A DNA stretch of 64,000 nt from JAYQKL01 sp049889415 (lineage in GTDB: Bacteria > Pseudomonadota > Alphaproteobacteria > RS24): NCBI GenBank assembly GCA_049889415.1, contig JBMHDL010000008.1:1-64000 (forward strand), written 5' to 3'. Of this stretch, positions 51,592 to 61,005 are shown piece by piece. The translations under genes were made by a program, and so were the position numbers. Below the pieces are notes generated by a model. That model saw nothing but the letters and a program-made list of their open reading frames with translations, made no database searches and was not told where the DNA came from. Within the stretch, counting starts at the first letter, position 1; every line of letters begins with the position of its first letter.

Positions 51592-52925
51592 TGCGCCCAA
51601 AGCTCTTCGCACTGGTTGACTGCAATAATTTTTATGCCTCCTGCGAGCGTGTCTTTGACCCGAGCCTGCGCGACAAACCCGTTGTGGTGCTGTCCAATAA
51701 TGATGGCTGCGTGATTGCCCGCTCAAATGAAGCCAAAGCCCTCGGCATTGAAATGGGGGCACCGTTTTTCAAAGTCTGTGACCAGATCAGGCGCCAGAAC
51801 ATCATTGTACGTTCCAGCAATTATGCGCTTTACGGTGACATGAGCGCTCGTGTAATGAGCGTTCTGGGCGGCTTTGCACCGCAGTCCGAAATCTACAGCA
51901 TTGATGAATGTTTCCTCGACTTCACCGGCACGGCAGCGGCGATTTCCGACCTCGCCGCCTATTGCCGCAACATGCGGCGGGTGGTGCATCAATATACCGG
52001 CATTCCGGTATCCATCGGCATCGGCAGCAGTAAGACACTGGCTAAAATCGCCAATCGTGTGGCAAAGAAACAGCCGCACTATGACGGTGCATATCAGTTG
52101 TGCGATGCCGAAAGCAATGCGGTGCTGACGGCGACGGAAATCGGTGATGTCTGGGGTATCGGCCGGCGGTGGGCCAGAATGCTGAAAGGACGCGGCATCA
52201 TGACGGCGCGGGATTTACGGGATGCCGAAGATGGCTGGGTGCGGCGCAAAATGGGCGTTGTCGGTTTGCGGACGGTGCGTGAATTGCGCGGTGAAAGTTG
52301 CCTTTCACTGGAATTGGCCGCGCCTGACAAGCAGAGCATCTGCTGTTCACGCAGTTTCGGCAAGCCAGTCTCACAGGCCACTGAGCTTGACAGCCGGCTG
52401 GCGAGCTTTGCTGCCCGCGCCGGCGAAAAACTGCGGCGCGCCGATCTGCTGGCCGATGCCCTGACCGTTTTCATCCGCACCAACAGATTCAAAAAAGACG
52501 CCCCCTATTACAGCAATGCCGCCAGCTTCCGGTTTCTGGAAATGACCAACCACACACGCGACATTCAGCGCGCAGCGGCGGATTTGCTGCGGCGGCTTTA
52601 CCGTAACGGCTATGCCTACAAAAAGGCCGGCGTGCTGTTGACCGGATTGCGCCCGCGCGCCGAGGTAACGGACAGGCTGCAGACGCGGCCGCAAACCCTG
52701 TTCAGTCACCATGAGGCACAGGCGGATCTGGCGGCGGCGGCCAAACGCGCCCGTGACACCCGCTTGATGCAGGCGGTCGATGCCGTCAATCAACGCTTTG
52801 GCGAAAAAGGCGGCCGCATGCTGGCCTTCGGGCAGACGCGGCGGCCAACCAACTGGTATATGACGCAGGCGCATTTGTCGCCGCGCTACACCACGCGGTG
52901 GGAGGAACTGAAAACCGTAGACTAA
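51591..52925 (+). CDS. umuC: DNA polymerase V catalytic subunit UmuC
   Basis: 444 residues, a Y-family polymerase. Motifs: ALVDCNNFYASCERVF, VVLSNNDGCVIARS, YSIDECFLDFTG (catalytic Asp-Glu), VSIGIGSSKTLAKIANRVAK and WGIGRRWARML (helix-hairpin-helix). The C-terminal little-finger domain is complete. Tail overlaps rpoN by 4 nt on the opposite strand. Confidence 0.95.
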   Translation: MRPKLFALVDCNNFYASCERVFDPSLRDKPVVVLSNNDGCVIARSNEAKALGIEMGAPFFKVCDQIRRQNIIVRSSNYALYGDMSARVMSVLGGFAPQSEIYSIDECFLDFTGTAAAISDLAAYCRNMRRVVHQYTGIPVSIGIGSSKTLAKIANRVAKKQPHYDGAYQLCDAESNAVLTATEIGDVWGIGRRWARMLKGRGIMTARDLRDAEDGWVRRKMGVVGLRTVRELRGESCLSLELAAPDKQSICCSRSFGKPVSQATELDSRLASFAARAGEKLRRADLLADALTVFIRTNRFKKDAPYYSNAASFRFLEMTNHTRDIQRAAADLLRRLYRNGYAYKKAGVLLTGLRPRAEVTDRLQTRPQTLFSHHEAQADLAAAAKRARDTRLMQAVDAVNQRFGEKGGRMLAFGQTRRPTNWYMTQAHLSPRYTTRWEELKTVD

Positions 52926-54415
52926 CCCTTGCGGAGTTTTGCAGCGCGTTTGCGTTCGGCGCTGGTTGGCAGGTTCATGGCTTCGCGGTATTTGGCGACC
53001 GTGCGCCTGGCGATGTCCATACCCTCATCCTTCAAGACCCGTGCGATGGCCTCATCCGACAGAACCTTCTTGGCGCCCTGCTCCAGCTCGGTGTCGATCA
53101 GCTCACGGATGCGGGCGCGCACCGCTTCCGCCGAATGCGCCTCGCCGCCATCGGCACTGGCGATGGCGGACGTGAAAAAATAGCGCATCTCAAAAACGCC
53201 TCTGGGGGTCTGTACCAGCTTGTTGGCGACAACCCGGCTGACTGTACTTTCATGCATGTCCAGCTCATCGGCCACATCACGCATGATCATCGGCTTCAAG
53301 CCGGAAATGCCCTGTGCAAAGAAGGCCTGTTGGCGCCGGCAAATCTCGCGGGCCACCTGCAGCATGCTGGCTGCACGTTGGTTCATGGCGCGTACCAGCC
53401 ATTGCCCGCTCTGATAGGAGTCCTGCAAATATTTGCGGTCCTGTTTGGACATTTTCCGGTCGGCCAGCTCCTGCCAGTAGCCGCTTAACACGACAATACG
53501 CGGCAGGGTCTCCTCGTTCAGCTCAATCCTGTAGCCCAGCTCCTGGCGGTCATCTTCCGTGATGATGATTTCCGGCGGACGGGCCTGAAAGACATCCTTT
53601 TCAAACAGACGCGCCGGATGCGGATCGAGTGCCCGCAGATCATGAATCATCCTGTCAAGCTCCGCCGGCCTTACATTACACAACCGGGCAAGCTTACCCA
53701 GCTCACCACGCATAATCATTTCCATATTGGACAGCATGGCTTCATGAGCCGGTGTCCACAGTCCCTTCACACGCAGCTGAAGCCCCAGACAGTCAGTCAG
53801 GGAACGGGCAAACACGCCGGCCGGGGTCAACAGACGGCATTGCGCCAAAGCATATTCCAGCGTTTTGTCATCAACACCAAGCGCACTCATCAGCTCCCCG
53901 TCGTCCTCACGCAGATAGCCTTCCTCATCAAGCCATTCCACCAGTGCCAGACAAACCGGCTTGATGCGGACATCGCTGATGTCCTGATGGATCTGCTGGC
54001 GCAGGGTCTCGCGCAGACCCAACTGTTCGGAAACCACCTGTTCAATGACCGCCCCGGGATCCTGTTCGGCCTTTGCCCCAAGCCCTGTTTCCTCGATGTC
54101 CCAGCGATTCTCATAATCCGTATCAGAGCCCGTCCCAAGCATTTCCCCACGGCGCATCTGCTCATCCATTGCCGACGGAGTCTCACCTCCCCCCGGCTCA
54201 GATGGAATGTCATCGGGCATATCGCCGTCCGATGCAATGGCTATGTCATCTGAGCCGCGCTCGCGTTCCAAGAGCGGGTTTTTCTCGACCTCATCAATGA
54301 TTTTTTTCTCAAGCTCAAGATTATTGAGTTGCAGCAGCCGAATGGCCAGCTGAAGCTGAGGCGTCATGACCAGACTTTGGGATTGTTTCAAATTAAGCTG
54401 TGGTTGAAGCTTCAT
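52922..54415 (-). CDS. rpoN: RNA polymerase sigma-54 factor
   Basis: 497 residues. Region I is the glutamine/leucine-rich LNLKQSQSLVMTPQLQLAI; an acidic region II follows (about 55-110); the C-terminal RpoN box is ARRTVAKYREAMNLP with a helix-turn-helix before it (DVADELDMHESTVSRVVANK). It directs sigma-54 promoters that need AAA activators. Its ATG overlaps the ClC gene's stop (ATGA), an unusual upstream partner for rpoN; the typical lptB/hpf neighbours are missing. Confidence 0.96.
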   Translation of the reverse strand: MKLQPQLNLKQSQSLVMTPQLQLAIRLLQLNNLELEKKIIDEVEKNPLLERERGSDDIAIASDGDMPDDIPSEPGGGETPSAMDEQMRRGEMLGTGSDTDYENRWDIEETGLGAKAEQDPGAVIEQVVSEQLGLRETLRQQIHQDISDVRIKPVCLALVEWLDEEGYLREDDGELMSALGVDDKTLEYALAQCRLLTPAGVFARSLTDCLGLQLRVKGLWTPAHEAMLSNMEMIMRGELGKLARLCNVRPAELDRMIHDLRALDPHPARLFEKDVFQARPPEIIITEDDRQELGYRIELNEETLPRIVVLSGYWQELADRKMSKQDRKYLQDSYQSGQWLVRAMNQRAASMLQVAREICRRQQAFFAQGISGLKPMIMRDVADELDMHESTVSRVVANKLVQTPRGVFEMRYFFTSAIASADGGEAHSAEAVRARIRELIDTELEQGAKKVLSDEAIARVLKDEGMDIARRTVAKYREAMNLPTSAERKRAAKLRKG

Positions 54416-56136
54416 TGCGTCTCCTCCACATGGCTTTGACCCGAAATGCTCAGATAATGGCTGAAAATCGCTCCCTCAGTCACCACGCCCAAAAAATGTC
54501 CCTCTTCATCCACAACAGGCAGGCTTTCCCCAATAAAATCAGACAACACCGTCATCGCGTCAAGAACAGAGAGGCTGCCAAGCAAAAAATTTTCCGCCTC
54601 AAAAGTTCGATCCCGCTCAGACTGCCGTAAAAGCCCCGATAGCGTGACCTTCCCCGTCAGATTACCATGCTTGTCCAGAACATACCCGTCAGAATAGCCG
54701 CTCTGGAGCAATCTGGAAACCATCTCGTCCCGCTCCTGACCAACCGTCAAACGGCAATACTCATGCATAACCAGGGACATAACGGGGGTTTGGGAAAGTT
54801 TGTAATCCCCTCTGCTCAAAGACATGTCGTGGCCCCTTGCCAGCAATTTGCGGTCAAAGAGGGAGCGCCCGAACAGCCGTGATGAGACAAGACTAGAAAA
54901 CACCACGGACACCGTCACTCCGATTGTCGTGGCGTAATCCCCGGTCAGTTCAAGAACAATCAGAATTGTACTGATCGGCGCACCAATCGTGGAGGATATC
55001 ACGGCCCCCATGCCGGCCAGGGCAAACAAACCGATGGTTTCAGGCGCAACAAAATAAGACATCACACCCAATTGCCCCATAAGGGCGCCGAACATCACAC
55101 CAATGAACAGGGCCGGAGCAAAAACGCCGGCATAAAAGCCCAAGGCAATTGAAAAGGCGGCCAAAACCAGCTTCCCAAGGCAAAGAACAGCCAGTACGAG
55201 CAGATCAACTTCACCGGCAATCGCCAAATGCATGATATCCATATTGGTGCCAAGTATCTGCGGGGCAAACATACCTGCACACAGCAACACGACCGCCCCG
55301 GCAAAAGGCAGACCCCAAAGCGGCAACCCCATCCTAGGTACGGCAAGTTCAGAACTCAGGCACACGCGCATAAACAAACTTGCCAAAACCCCGCCACCCA
55401 AACCAACAAGGCAGAGCAGCATCACAGATGAGGGCGTTGCAACCGCAAGGTTAATTGCAGGCAAAAATGGGGGCGTAGGAAACAAGTTCTGCATAACGAC
55501 ATAGGCCATCACCGAAGCAACGGTGACAGGAGCAAATGTGCGCAATGAGAAATGACGTAACACCGCCTCGTGAACAAACAAAACCGCAGCTATCGGTGCC
55601 CCAAAGGCCGCGGAAATGGCTCCAGCGACTCCACACGCCAACAGGGTTTCAGATGCATTGCGGGGCAGATTGCCCAGCTTTGATACTACAGATGCCAAGG
55701 TGGCGCCCAAATGTACCAGCGGTCCATACTGACCGACCGGAGCCCCCCCGGCAATGGACAGGCTGGCAACCAGTGAGGACAGCAGCCCGTCCTTGACGTC
55801 GACTTGTGCATCGGGGCGTCTGGCCCCTTCAATGGTATCGGCAACGCCGTGAAACCGTTGCAGCTTACCGGCAAAAACAACTGCTGAAATCAGACATGCG
55901 ACTAGGAACAACATCACAGCCAGCATGCCCGCCCCCTGCAGACCAATAAACCCAAGTTCCTGAGTTGTTCGAATATCGCCGCTGAAGCTTGAGATACGCG
56001 CATTGAAAAACCCGATCAGGGTTTTGAACCCCAATGCCGCAAACGCACCGGCAACCCCCATCACCACTGATAAAATCAGATAAAGGCTGTTGGAAGCTTT
56101 TTTTTCCTGTGTCTTAAAAGTAACGCCGGTCGGCAT
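54412..56136 (-). CDS. ClC-family anion transport protein with CBS domains
   Basis: 574 residues. ClC membrane domain (about 15-430) and two CBS modules at the C-terminus (about 445-565: YCRLTVGQERDEMVSRLL, DAMTVLSDFIGESLPVVDEEG). The GREGP motif is changed to GQYGPLVHLGA, with Tyr137 at the gating-glutamate position. The internal proton glutamate site (FIIEEM in ClC-ec1) reads FVHEAV, giving Ala at the second position. GVFAPALFIG is preserved. Loss of both glutamates argues against H+/Cl- exchange and for a passive or fluoride-type pathway. It is transcribed together with rpoN. Confidence 0.9.
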   Translation of the reverse strand: MPTGVTFKTQEKKASNSLYLILSVVMGVAGAFAALGFKTLIGFFNARISSFSGDIRTTQELGFIGLQGAGMLAVMLFLVACLISAVVFAGKLQRFHGVADTIEGARRPDAQVDVKDGLLSSLVASLSIAGGAPVGQYGPLVHLGATLASVVSKLGNLPRNASETLLACGVAGAISAAFGAPIAAVLFVHEAVLRHFSLRTFAPVTVASVMAYVVMQNLFPTPPFLPAINLAVATPSSVMLLCLVGLGGGVLASLFMRVCLSSELAVPRMGLPLWGLPFAGAVVLLCAGMFAPQILGTNMDIMHLAIAGEVDLLVLAVLCLGKLVLAAFSIALGFYAGVFAPALFIGVMFGALMGQLGVMSYFVAPETIGLFALAGMGAVISSTIGAPISTILIVLELTGDYATTIGVTVSVVFSSLVSSRLFGRSLFDRKLLARGHDMSLSRGDYKLSQTPVMSLVMHEYCRLTVGQERDEMVSRLLQSGYSDGYVLDKHGNLTGKVTLSGLLRQSERDRTFEAENFLLGSLSVLDAMTVLSDFIGESLPVVDEEGHFLGVVTEGAIFSHYLSISGQSHVEETQ

Positions 56137-56227
56137 GCATCAAGCCTCATTTCAGAGTTCAACCTTACAGAAAACAGGGCATGAAACCAGCTTTTTCCCG
56201 CGCTTGGCCATAATGGCCTATTGCGGC

Positions 56228-56950
56228 CTATTGCGGAATGGGTGTCGGAGACAGAAAAATCAGCTCTCCGCCCGGCAGCGTCCAATGCGGACTGCGCCCG
56301 ACCAGCGACTCCAGATGCACAAGACTGTCATCATAATGATTCAAGGGGACATCATAGGGCGCAGGACCAATTGCGCCATCGGCTGTAATGATGCGCGCTT
56401 CATGATAGGCGGTCTCCTGAGCAACGCTCACGCCAGATGTCGTGTTTTTCAGCTCAATGCCACCGTAACAGCAGCAGCTATATGTCCGCTTCAGGTCTGG
56501 CTGAACCTCGACATAATGACCTGTACCGCGAATGCCGATTGTCGCATGGGGTGTCTCAACCCGGCGATTGCCAGCTTTGGGGGTAAAAACACTATGCACC
56601 GCCCCCAACGCAATTTTAAACCCAGAAAACCGGTTCTCGCCATCAATTTCAAAATCAATTTCGGTACCCGGCGACAACAGGAAAACATTACTCCCAATCG
56701 CGGCAATAGCGGCATCTTTGCCAGTCACCAGCTTAAAGGGTTTTTCAGCCAGAATTGCCTCACCAGACACGCGCTTGCCGTCAGCTTTGGCAGAGCCGGC
56801 GATCAGGCGCGCCTTGTCACCGTGCCCGTCAGCCAGAACCTGAGAGGCCATCAGGGCCGTTGAAAGACCTGCCAGAATAAAATGTCGACGGCTTAAGCCT
56901 GTACAGGAACACTGCCCCGTGGTTTCACCCTTTGACCATGACTCGGACAT
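56228..56950 (-). CDS. FecR-domain protein with Tat signal
   Basis: 240 residues. A twin-arginine signal LSRRHFILAGLSTALMASQVLA is preceded by CSCTG (cited in parts). The FecR-like beta domain holds TGKDAAIAAIG, GTEIDFEIDG, ETPHATIGIRGTGHYVEVQ. A cysteine triplet CCCYG lies near residue 155. ATG 56950 follows GGAGTTCTTT. The family is an anti-sigma or signalling domain, but a lone exported FecR without FecI or FecA suggests another role. It is downstream of proteorhodopsin beyond a terminator. Confidence 0.8.
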   Translation of the reverse strand: MSESWSKGETTGQCSCTGLSRRHFILAGLSTALMASQVLADGHGDKARLIAGSAKADGKRVSGEAILAEKPFKLVTGKDAAIAAIGSNVFLLSPGTEIDFEIDGENRFSGFKIALGAVHSVFTPKAGNRRVETPHATIGIRGTGHYVEVQPDLKRTYSCCCYGGIELKNTTSGVSVAQETAYHEARIITADGAIGPAPYDVPLNHYDDSLVHLESLVGRSPHWTLPGGELIFLSPTPIPQ

Positions 56951-57020
56951 AAAGAACTCCAATAAAACGCAAAATCAAATTAATGTTAATGCATCCAAGG
57001 CCTTATGAACATACTGGAAA

Positions 57021-57054
57021 GCAAAAAAAAACGGGGGTGCCGAAGCACCCCCGC
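57021..57054 (-). terminator. Strong intrinsic terminator of proteorhodopsin
   Basis: Minus strand: GGGGGTGC-TTCG-GCACCCCC followed by ten T. The eight-pair GC-rich stem closed by a stable TTCG tetraloop is near-ideal, and lies 27 nt after the stop codon. Confidence 0.95.
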
Positions 57055-57078
57055 CGTGAATGTGCGTTGTTGGAAAGC

Positions 57079-57843
57079 TTATGCAGATTCCTGCACAGCA
57101 ACGTTCCAGATGATCAGACCAAAGGCGATCTTGTTCAGAACGTCTGCCAGGTTGTAGACAATGTTCAACGTGTCCATGTCCACAGTACCGGCCATATAGC
57201 CCAGTGCGTAACCAAGCGGGTAGATGGCCCAGCCAATGGTCACAATCCAGCGCATTGTGTTGAATGCACTCTGGACAGTCGGGCTTGCGCTTTCTGCAGA
57301 GACTTTGCTGGCTTCACCGGCAAAGATTTCGTAAAGAACGATAAACCAAGCGATCATGCCCAGAACGAAACCAGCGGTTGCGTTCATGTAGCCTGCTTCA
57401 CCCAGGTAACCGAAGACCAGCATCAGTGTCGTAAAGATAATCAGACGCCAGAATACGCCGGCAGCAACGGCAGTGATAGCTGTCAGGATCAAGTAGAACT
57501 CAATCATCAGCAGCGGCACAGTCAGCAGCCAGTCAATATAACGATAAACGGTCGGTGTATCACCGGTTGTTACCCATACATCACGCATGTAGAAGTAATG
57601 TACAGCAGCAATCAGTGTTACCAGACCTGAAACAGTCAGTGATGTTTTCCATTTTGATGACACACGGTCACGCTCAATGAAGAAAAACACTGTCGCACCG
57701 ACCAGAGCCATCGAAATCAGCCAGAAGCTGATGCCGACAAAATCATCTGGTGCCAGAGTTTCAGCAGCAGAAGCCATGTTTGGCACTGCTGTCAGGGCGA
57801 GAGCGCCCAAGGAAAGTTTAAGTGAATTGTAAAGTTTACGCAT
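57079..57843 (-). CDS. Proteorhodopsin, green-absorbing proton pump type
   Basis: 254 residues with a signal peptide (1-26, ending ASA) and seven TM helices. Proton acceptor Asp104, Thr108 and donor Glu115 form the DTE triad in RYIDWLLTVPLLMIEF; Leu112 is at the spectral position (105 in the reference) and predicts green absorption. His82 pairs with Asp104, and Lys238 in ADVLNKIAFGLIIW binds retinal. The start follows GGGAGGC. It is a single-gene unit ended by a strong terminator. No blh or crt gene is in the window, so retinal synthesis must be encoded elsewhere. Confidence 0.98.
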   Translation of the reverse strand: MRKLYNSLKLSLGALALTAVPNMASAAETLAPDDFVGISFWLISMALVGATVFFFIERDRVSSKWKTSLTVSGLVTLIAAVHYFYMRDVWVTTGDTPTVYRYIDWLLTVPLLMIEFYLILTAITAVAAGVFWRLIIFTTLMLVFGYLGEAGYMNATAGFVLGMIAWFIVLYEIFAGEASKVSAESASPTVQSAFNTMRWIVTIGWAIYPLGYALGYMAGTVDMDTLNIVYNLADVLNKIAFGLIIWNVAVQESA

Positions 57844-58137
57844 TTAAAATGCCTCCCTACGCAAAAAATCGATTTAAATTACGCACGACTCCTAACCTAG
57901 TGCGACATTTTGTCATGACAAGCCCAAAACCTAAAAAAAAGCGGTTTTTTTTCAAAAAAATTCATCCCCGTCAAGGATCAACCAGCCTATGCGCGAAACC
58001 TCAAAAAACTCAGGAAATACAAGGCTTTTTAGAGATCAAAACATTTAAAATGACGTTTGAAGTAACGTTTAAAGTGACATTGGCTTGCCAAACAGATCAA
58101 ACTTTCCATACTCTTGAGCACCAGACAGGAGAAAAGC
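57844..58137. other. Divergent region between proteorhodopsin and the alpha/beta hydrolase
   Basis: 294 bases without a gene I trust. TTGTCATGACAA (57910-57921) is a perfect 12-bp palindrome about 70 nt before the rhodopsin start; the minus strand then gives TTGTCA, 16 nt, TAGGTT as a weak promoter. At 58049-58084 three imperfect 12-bp units (AATGACGTTTGA, AGTAACGTTTAA, AGTGACATTGGC) follow each other; they could be a regulator binding array or decayed repeats. Confidence 0.45.
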
Positions 58138-59130
58138 ATGTCATTCACCCACCACAAAGCACTCATCAATAACATCACCATGCACTATGTCGAACATGGT
58201 GACGGATTGCCGATCGTTCTTTGCCACGGTTTTCCGCATACCTGGTACAGTTGGAACCGCCAGATACAACCATTGGTTGATGCCGGATGCCGGGTCATCG
58301 TCCCTGATATGCGGGGCATGGGGGAAACAGAAGCTCCGAAAGACATAAACGCCTATTCAGTCGACACAATCTGTCAGGACTTATTGGGACTTCTGGACCA
58401 CCTTGGTCTCGAAAAAGCAGTGTTTTCTGGATTGGATTTCGGTGTTTTTGCCTGTTATGACCTGGCCCTCAGACATCCAGACAGGGTGATGGCGGTCATC
58501 GGGCTTGAAAACCCGGCCGCGCCGCATAATCCCGACATGTCGCCACTGGCGGAATATAAGGAAATGGGTAAAGACCATTTTCTGCACATTAATTACTTCT
58601 GCGAACAGGCTGAAGAGGCAGATGCCGACCTGCTGGCACGGGTTGACGTGTTTTTCTCGAGAGTGTTCTGGGCCCTGAGTGCCGGCGGGGATTATTTTGA
58701 AACCTTCAACTTTCCCAAAGGTACGCATTACATTGATGCCCTGTCCCCGGCACCGTCATTGCCCTGGGACTGGCTGTCCGCGGAAGACATGCAGGTTTTC
58801 ATCGACAGCTACCGCGCTTCCGGCTTCAATGGAGGCCTGAACTGGTACCGTGCCATGGACCTGAAATGGGAAGAACGCAAATCAACCCATGATATGGTCA
58901 GCGACGTACCGGCTTATTTCCTCGGCAGCGAGCATGATGTTGATTTGAAGGGCTTTCACGGTGATGACCCGATCAGCCTGATGAAACGCCAGTTCCCGGA
59001 TTTGCGCAAAATCGAAATGGTGCCGGCCGCCGGTCATCTGGTGCAATTGGAGCGCTCCGCAGAGGTCAGCGCAGCCATGGTGCGCTTTATTGAAGACATC
59101 AAAGCCAATTTGACAGCCCAGCCAAACTGA
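58138..59130 (+). CDS. Alpha/beta hydrolase, epoxide hydrolase/haloacid dehalogenase-like
   Basis: 330 residues. HGFPHTWYSWNRQ is the oxyanion segment of epoxide hydrolases. The nucleophile is Asp in GLDFGVF (G-x-D-x-G), the acid Asp in SEHDVDLKG and the His in AAGHLVQLE. An Asp nucleophile points to epoxide hydrolase or dehalogenase chemistry rather than an esterase. ATG 58138 follows AGGAGA. It faces the flavoprotein gene convergently. Confidence 0.88.
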   Translation: MSFTHHKALINNITMHYVEHGDGLPIVLCHGFPHTWYSWNRQIQPLVDAGCRVIVPDMRGMGETEAPKDINAYSVDTICQDLLGLLDHLGLEKAVFSGLDFGVFACYDLALRHPDRVMAVIGLENPAAPHNPDMSPLAEYKEMGKDHFLHINYFCEQAEEADADLLARVDVFFSRVFWALSAGGDYFETFNFPKGTHYIDALSPAPSLPWDWLSAEDMQVFIDSYRASGFNGGLNWYRAMDLKWEERKSTHDMVSDVPAYFLGSEHDVDLKGFHGDDPISLMKRQFPDLRKIEMVPAAGHLVQLERSAEVSAAMVRFIEDIKANLTAQPN

Positions 59131-59145
59131 GGCAGATGCAACCAA

Positions 59146-60837
59146 TCAGTCGTTGGATCCAGACATATGCCGTGCCGCGATATAGCCGAAGGTCAATGCC
59201 GGGCCGATGGTGACACCAGCGCCTGGATAACTTTCACCCATGGATGAAGCGGCATTGTTGCCGATGGCATAAAGTCCTTCTATCGGCTGATCATTCTCAC
59301 CTATCACCTGGGCTTTATCATTGGTCACCATGCCACCATTGGTGCCAATGTCGCCTGGATAAATCGGCATGGCATAAAACGGACCGTTCTCAATCGGACG
59401 CAGACACGGATTGGGCTGGTTACGCGGGTCTCCATACATCTGGTCATAAGCCGCCGCACCTCTTTGGAAATCGGGATCTTCCCCTTTTGCCGCGAATTCA
59501 TTGAAACGCTGAACCGTTTCAGACAAAGCAGTAGGATCAATTTTGATTTTCTCGGCCAGCGCCTCAATCGAGCGAGCTTTTGATACAATCGAGCGGATAT
59601 GACGGTTGTGCAACCATAATGGCATAAGGGGATAAAGCGGCCCCATGGCATAAAGATGCCGGTAGGTGTGATCGAAAATCATATAGCTGGGTGAAGCATC
59701 CCCCTCCTCCAAGGCCCGTTTCGCCATGTCCTGTCCGGTCACATGATAGGATGCGGCCTCGTTCAGATAACGCTTGCCCTTCTGGTTCACCATAATGCAA
59801 CCAGGCAAAGCCCGCTCCACGGTAGACAAGCGTCCGCGATCTTCTCCGGGCACATGAAAAACCGGCGCCGCCCAGGTTGAGTGCATGTTCATGGTTTTGG
59901 CACCGATGGACATGCCGGCACGGATACTGTCGCCGGTATTGCTGGTGACACCGCCGGACAATACAGCCTGAGGATAGAGGGGGGCATTTTCACCGCGCAT
60001 GTCACTGCTTTTGTCAAACCCGCCGGCTGCCAGTACCACACCCTTACGGGCTCTGATGCGCATTTCCTTGCCTTTATGCGTCACGACCGCGCCTGTTACC
60101 ACATCACCATCCTTGACCAGATCTACCAAAGGTGTTTCGAGCCAGAGCGGAACATTTTTCTCTTTCAACGCCAGCCGCAGGCCGCCAGCCAGTGAATTCC
60201 CAAGCGTCAGGCGACGGTCTTTTCTGGAAGTCAGGCGGAAGGGCAGATCCAGCCAATATTTGGCCAGCATTTTGGTCAGCATCAGCCACCAACCCTTGGC
60301 CCGGTACAACAGGGCGTAAGTTTCGTCAAAATGCCAGTTTAAATAACCGAACAGGCTGGCGGCAGGATTGGCGAAACGCAATGTCCGCACATCACTGCCA
60401 AGTTTACGACCATCCATCGGCATCGGCATATGGGTACGAAAACCGGTCGGGGACCCGCCGGGGTTTTCGGCGTGATAATCCGGATAAGGGAAAGCCGCAT
60501 AATTGATTTCCGTATGCTCGCCCATCCAGCGCAGCATGGGTGCGGCTTCATTGACATAGGCTCGGATGTTTTCATCCGGGACATTGTCCTTGGACAGCGC
60601 CCGCACATATGTGAACGCATCATCGAGATTATCTTCAAAACCGGCCTCGCGTGCCTGGTCACTCCCGGGGATCCAGATACCGGCGCCTGACGTCGCAGAC
60701 GAACCGCCCCACAACTCCGCCTTTTCAACAATCAGCACGTCATTGTTGTAATGCGCCGCAACCAGTGCATTCATCATGCCACCGGCCCCAGAGCCGACAA
60801 CCAATACATCAACTTCTTTATCCCAATTGCTCTGCAT
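59146..60837 (-). CDS. FAD-dependent oxidoreductase, 3-ketosteroid delta1-dehydrogenase-like
   Basis: 563 residues. FAD motif VLVVGSGAGGMMNALVAA, then ELWGGSSATSGAGIWIPG typical of KstD-like flavoproteins, and SYPGAGVTIGPALTFGYIAA at the C-terminus. KstD enzymes introduce a 1,2-double bond into 3-ketosteroids; family members also act on other enone rings, so the substrate is open. The downstream crotonase and AhpD-like genes on the same strand suggest one catabolic module. Confidence 0.85.
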   Translation of the reverse strand: MQSNWDKEVDVLVVGSGAGGMMNALVAAHYNNDVLIVEKAELWGGSSATSGAGIWIPGSDQAREAGFEDNLDDAFTYVRALSKDNVPDENIRAYVNEAAPMLRWMGEHTEINYAAFPYPDYHAENPGGSPTGFRTHMPMPMDGRKLGSDVRTLRFANPAASLFGYLNWHFDETYALLYRAKGWWLMLTKMLAKYWLDLPFRLTSRKDRRLTLGNSLAGGLRLALKEKNVPLWLETPLVDLVKDGDVVTGAVVTHKGKEMRIRARKGVVLAAGGFDKSSDMRGENAPLYPQAVLSGGVTSNTGDSIRAGMSIGAKTMNMHSTWAAPVFHVPGEDRGRLSTVERALPGCIMVNQKGKRYLNEAASYHVTGQDMAKRALEEGDASPSYMIFDHTYRHLYAMGPLYPLMPLWLHNRHIRSIVSKARSIEALAEKIKIDPTALSETVQRFNEFAAKGEDPDFQRGAAAYDQMYGDPRNQPNPCLRPIENGPFYAMPIYPGDIGTNGGMVTNDKAQVIGENDQPIEGLYAIGNNAASSMGESYPGAGVTIGPALTFGYIAARHMSGSND

Positions 60838-61005
60838 CTTACTTTTTCCTCGTCTACATATCGTCAAGCAGGTTGGCTCAACCTGCCTGTGTCATAACTA
60901 TTGCAGGATATTGGTTGAAACTTCAGCCTGTTGTCAATGAGACTTAATGTACACCAATACCGCAAATTCGCACGCTCTTCCAAATCCGGGATTTATTGAG
61001 CGCCT

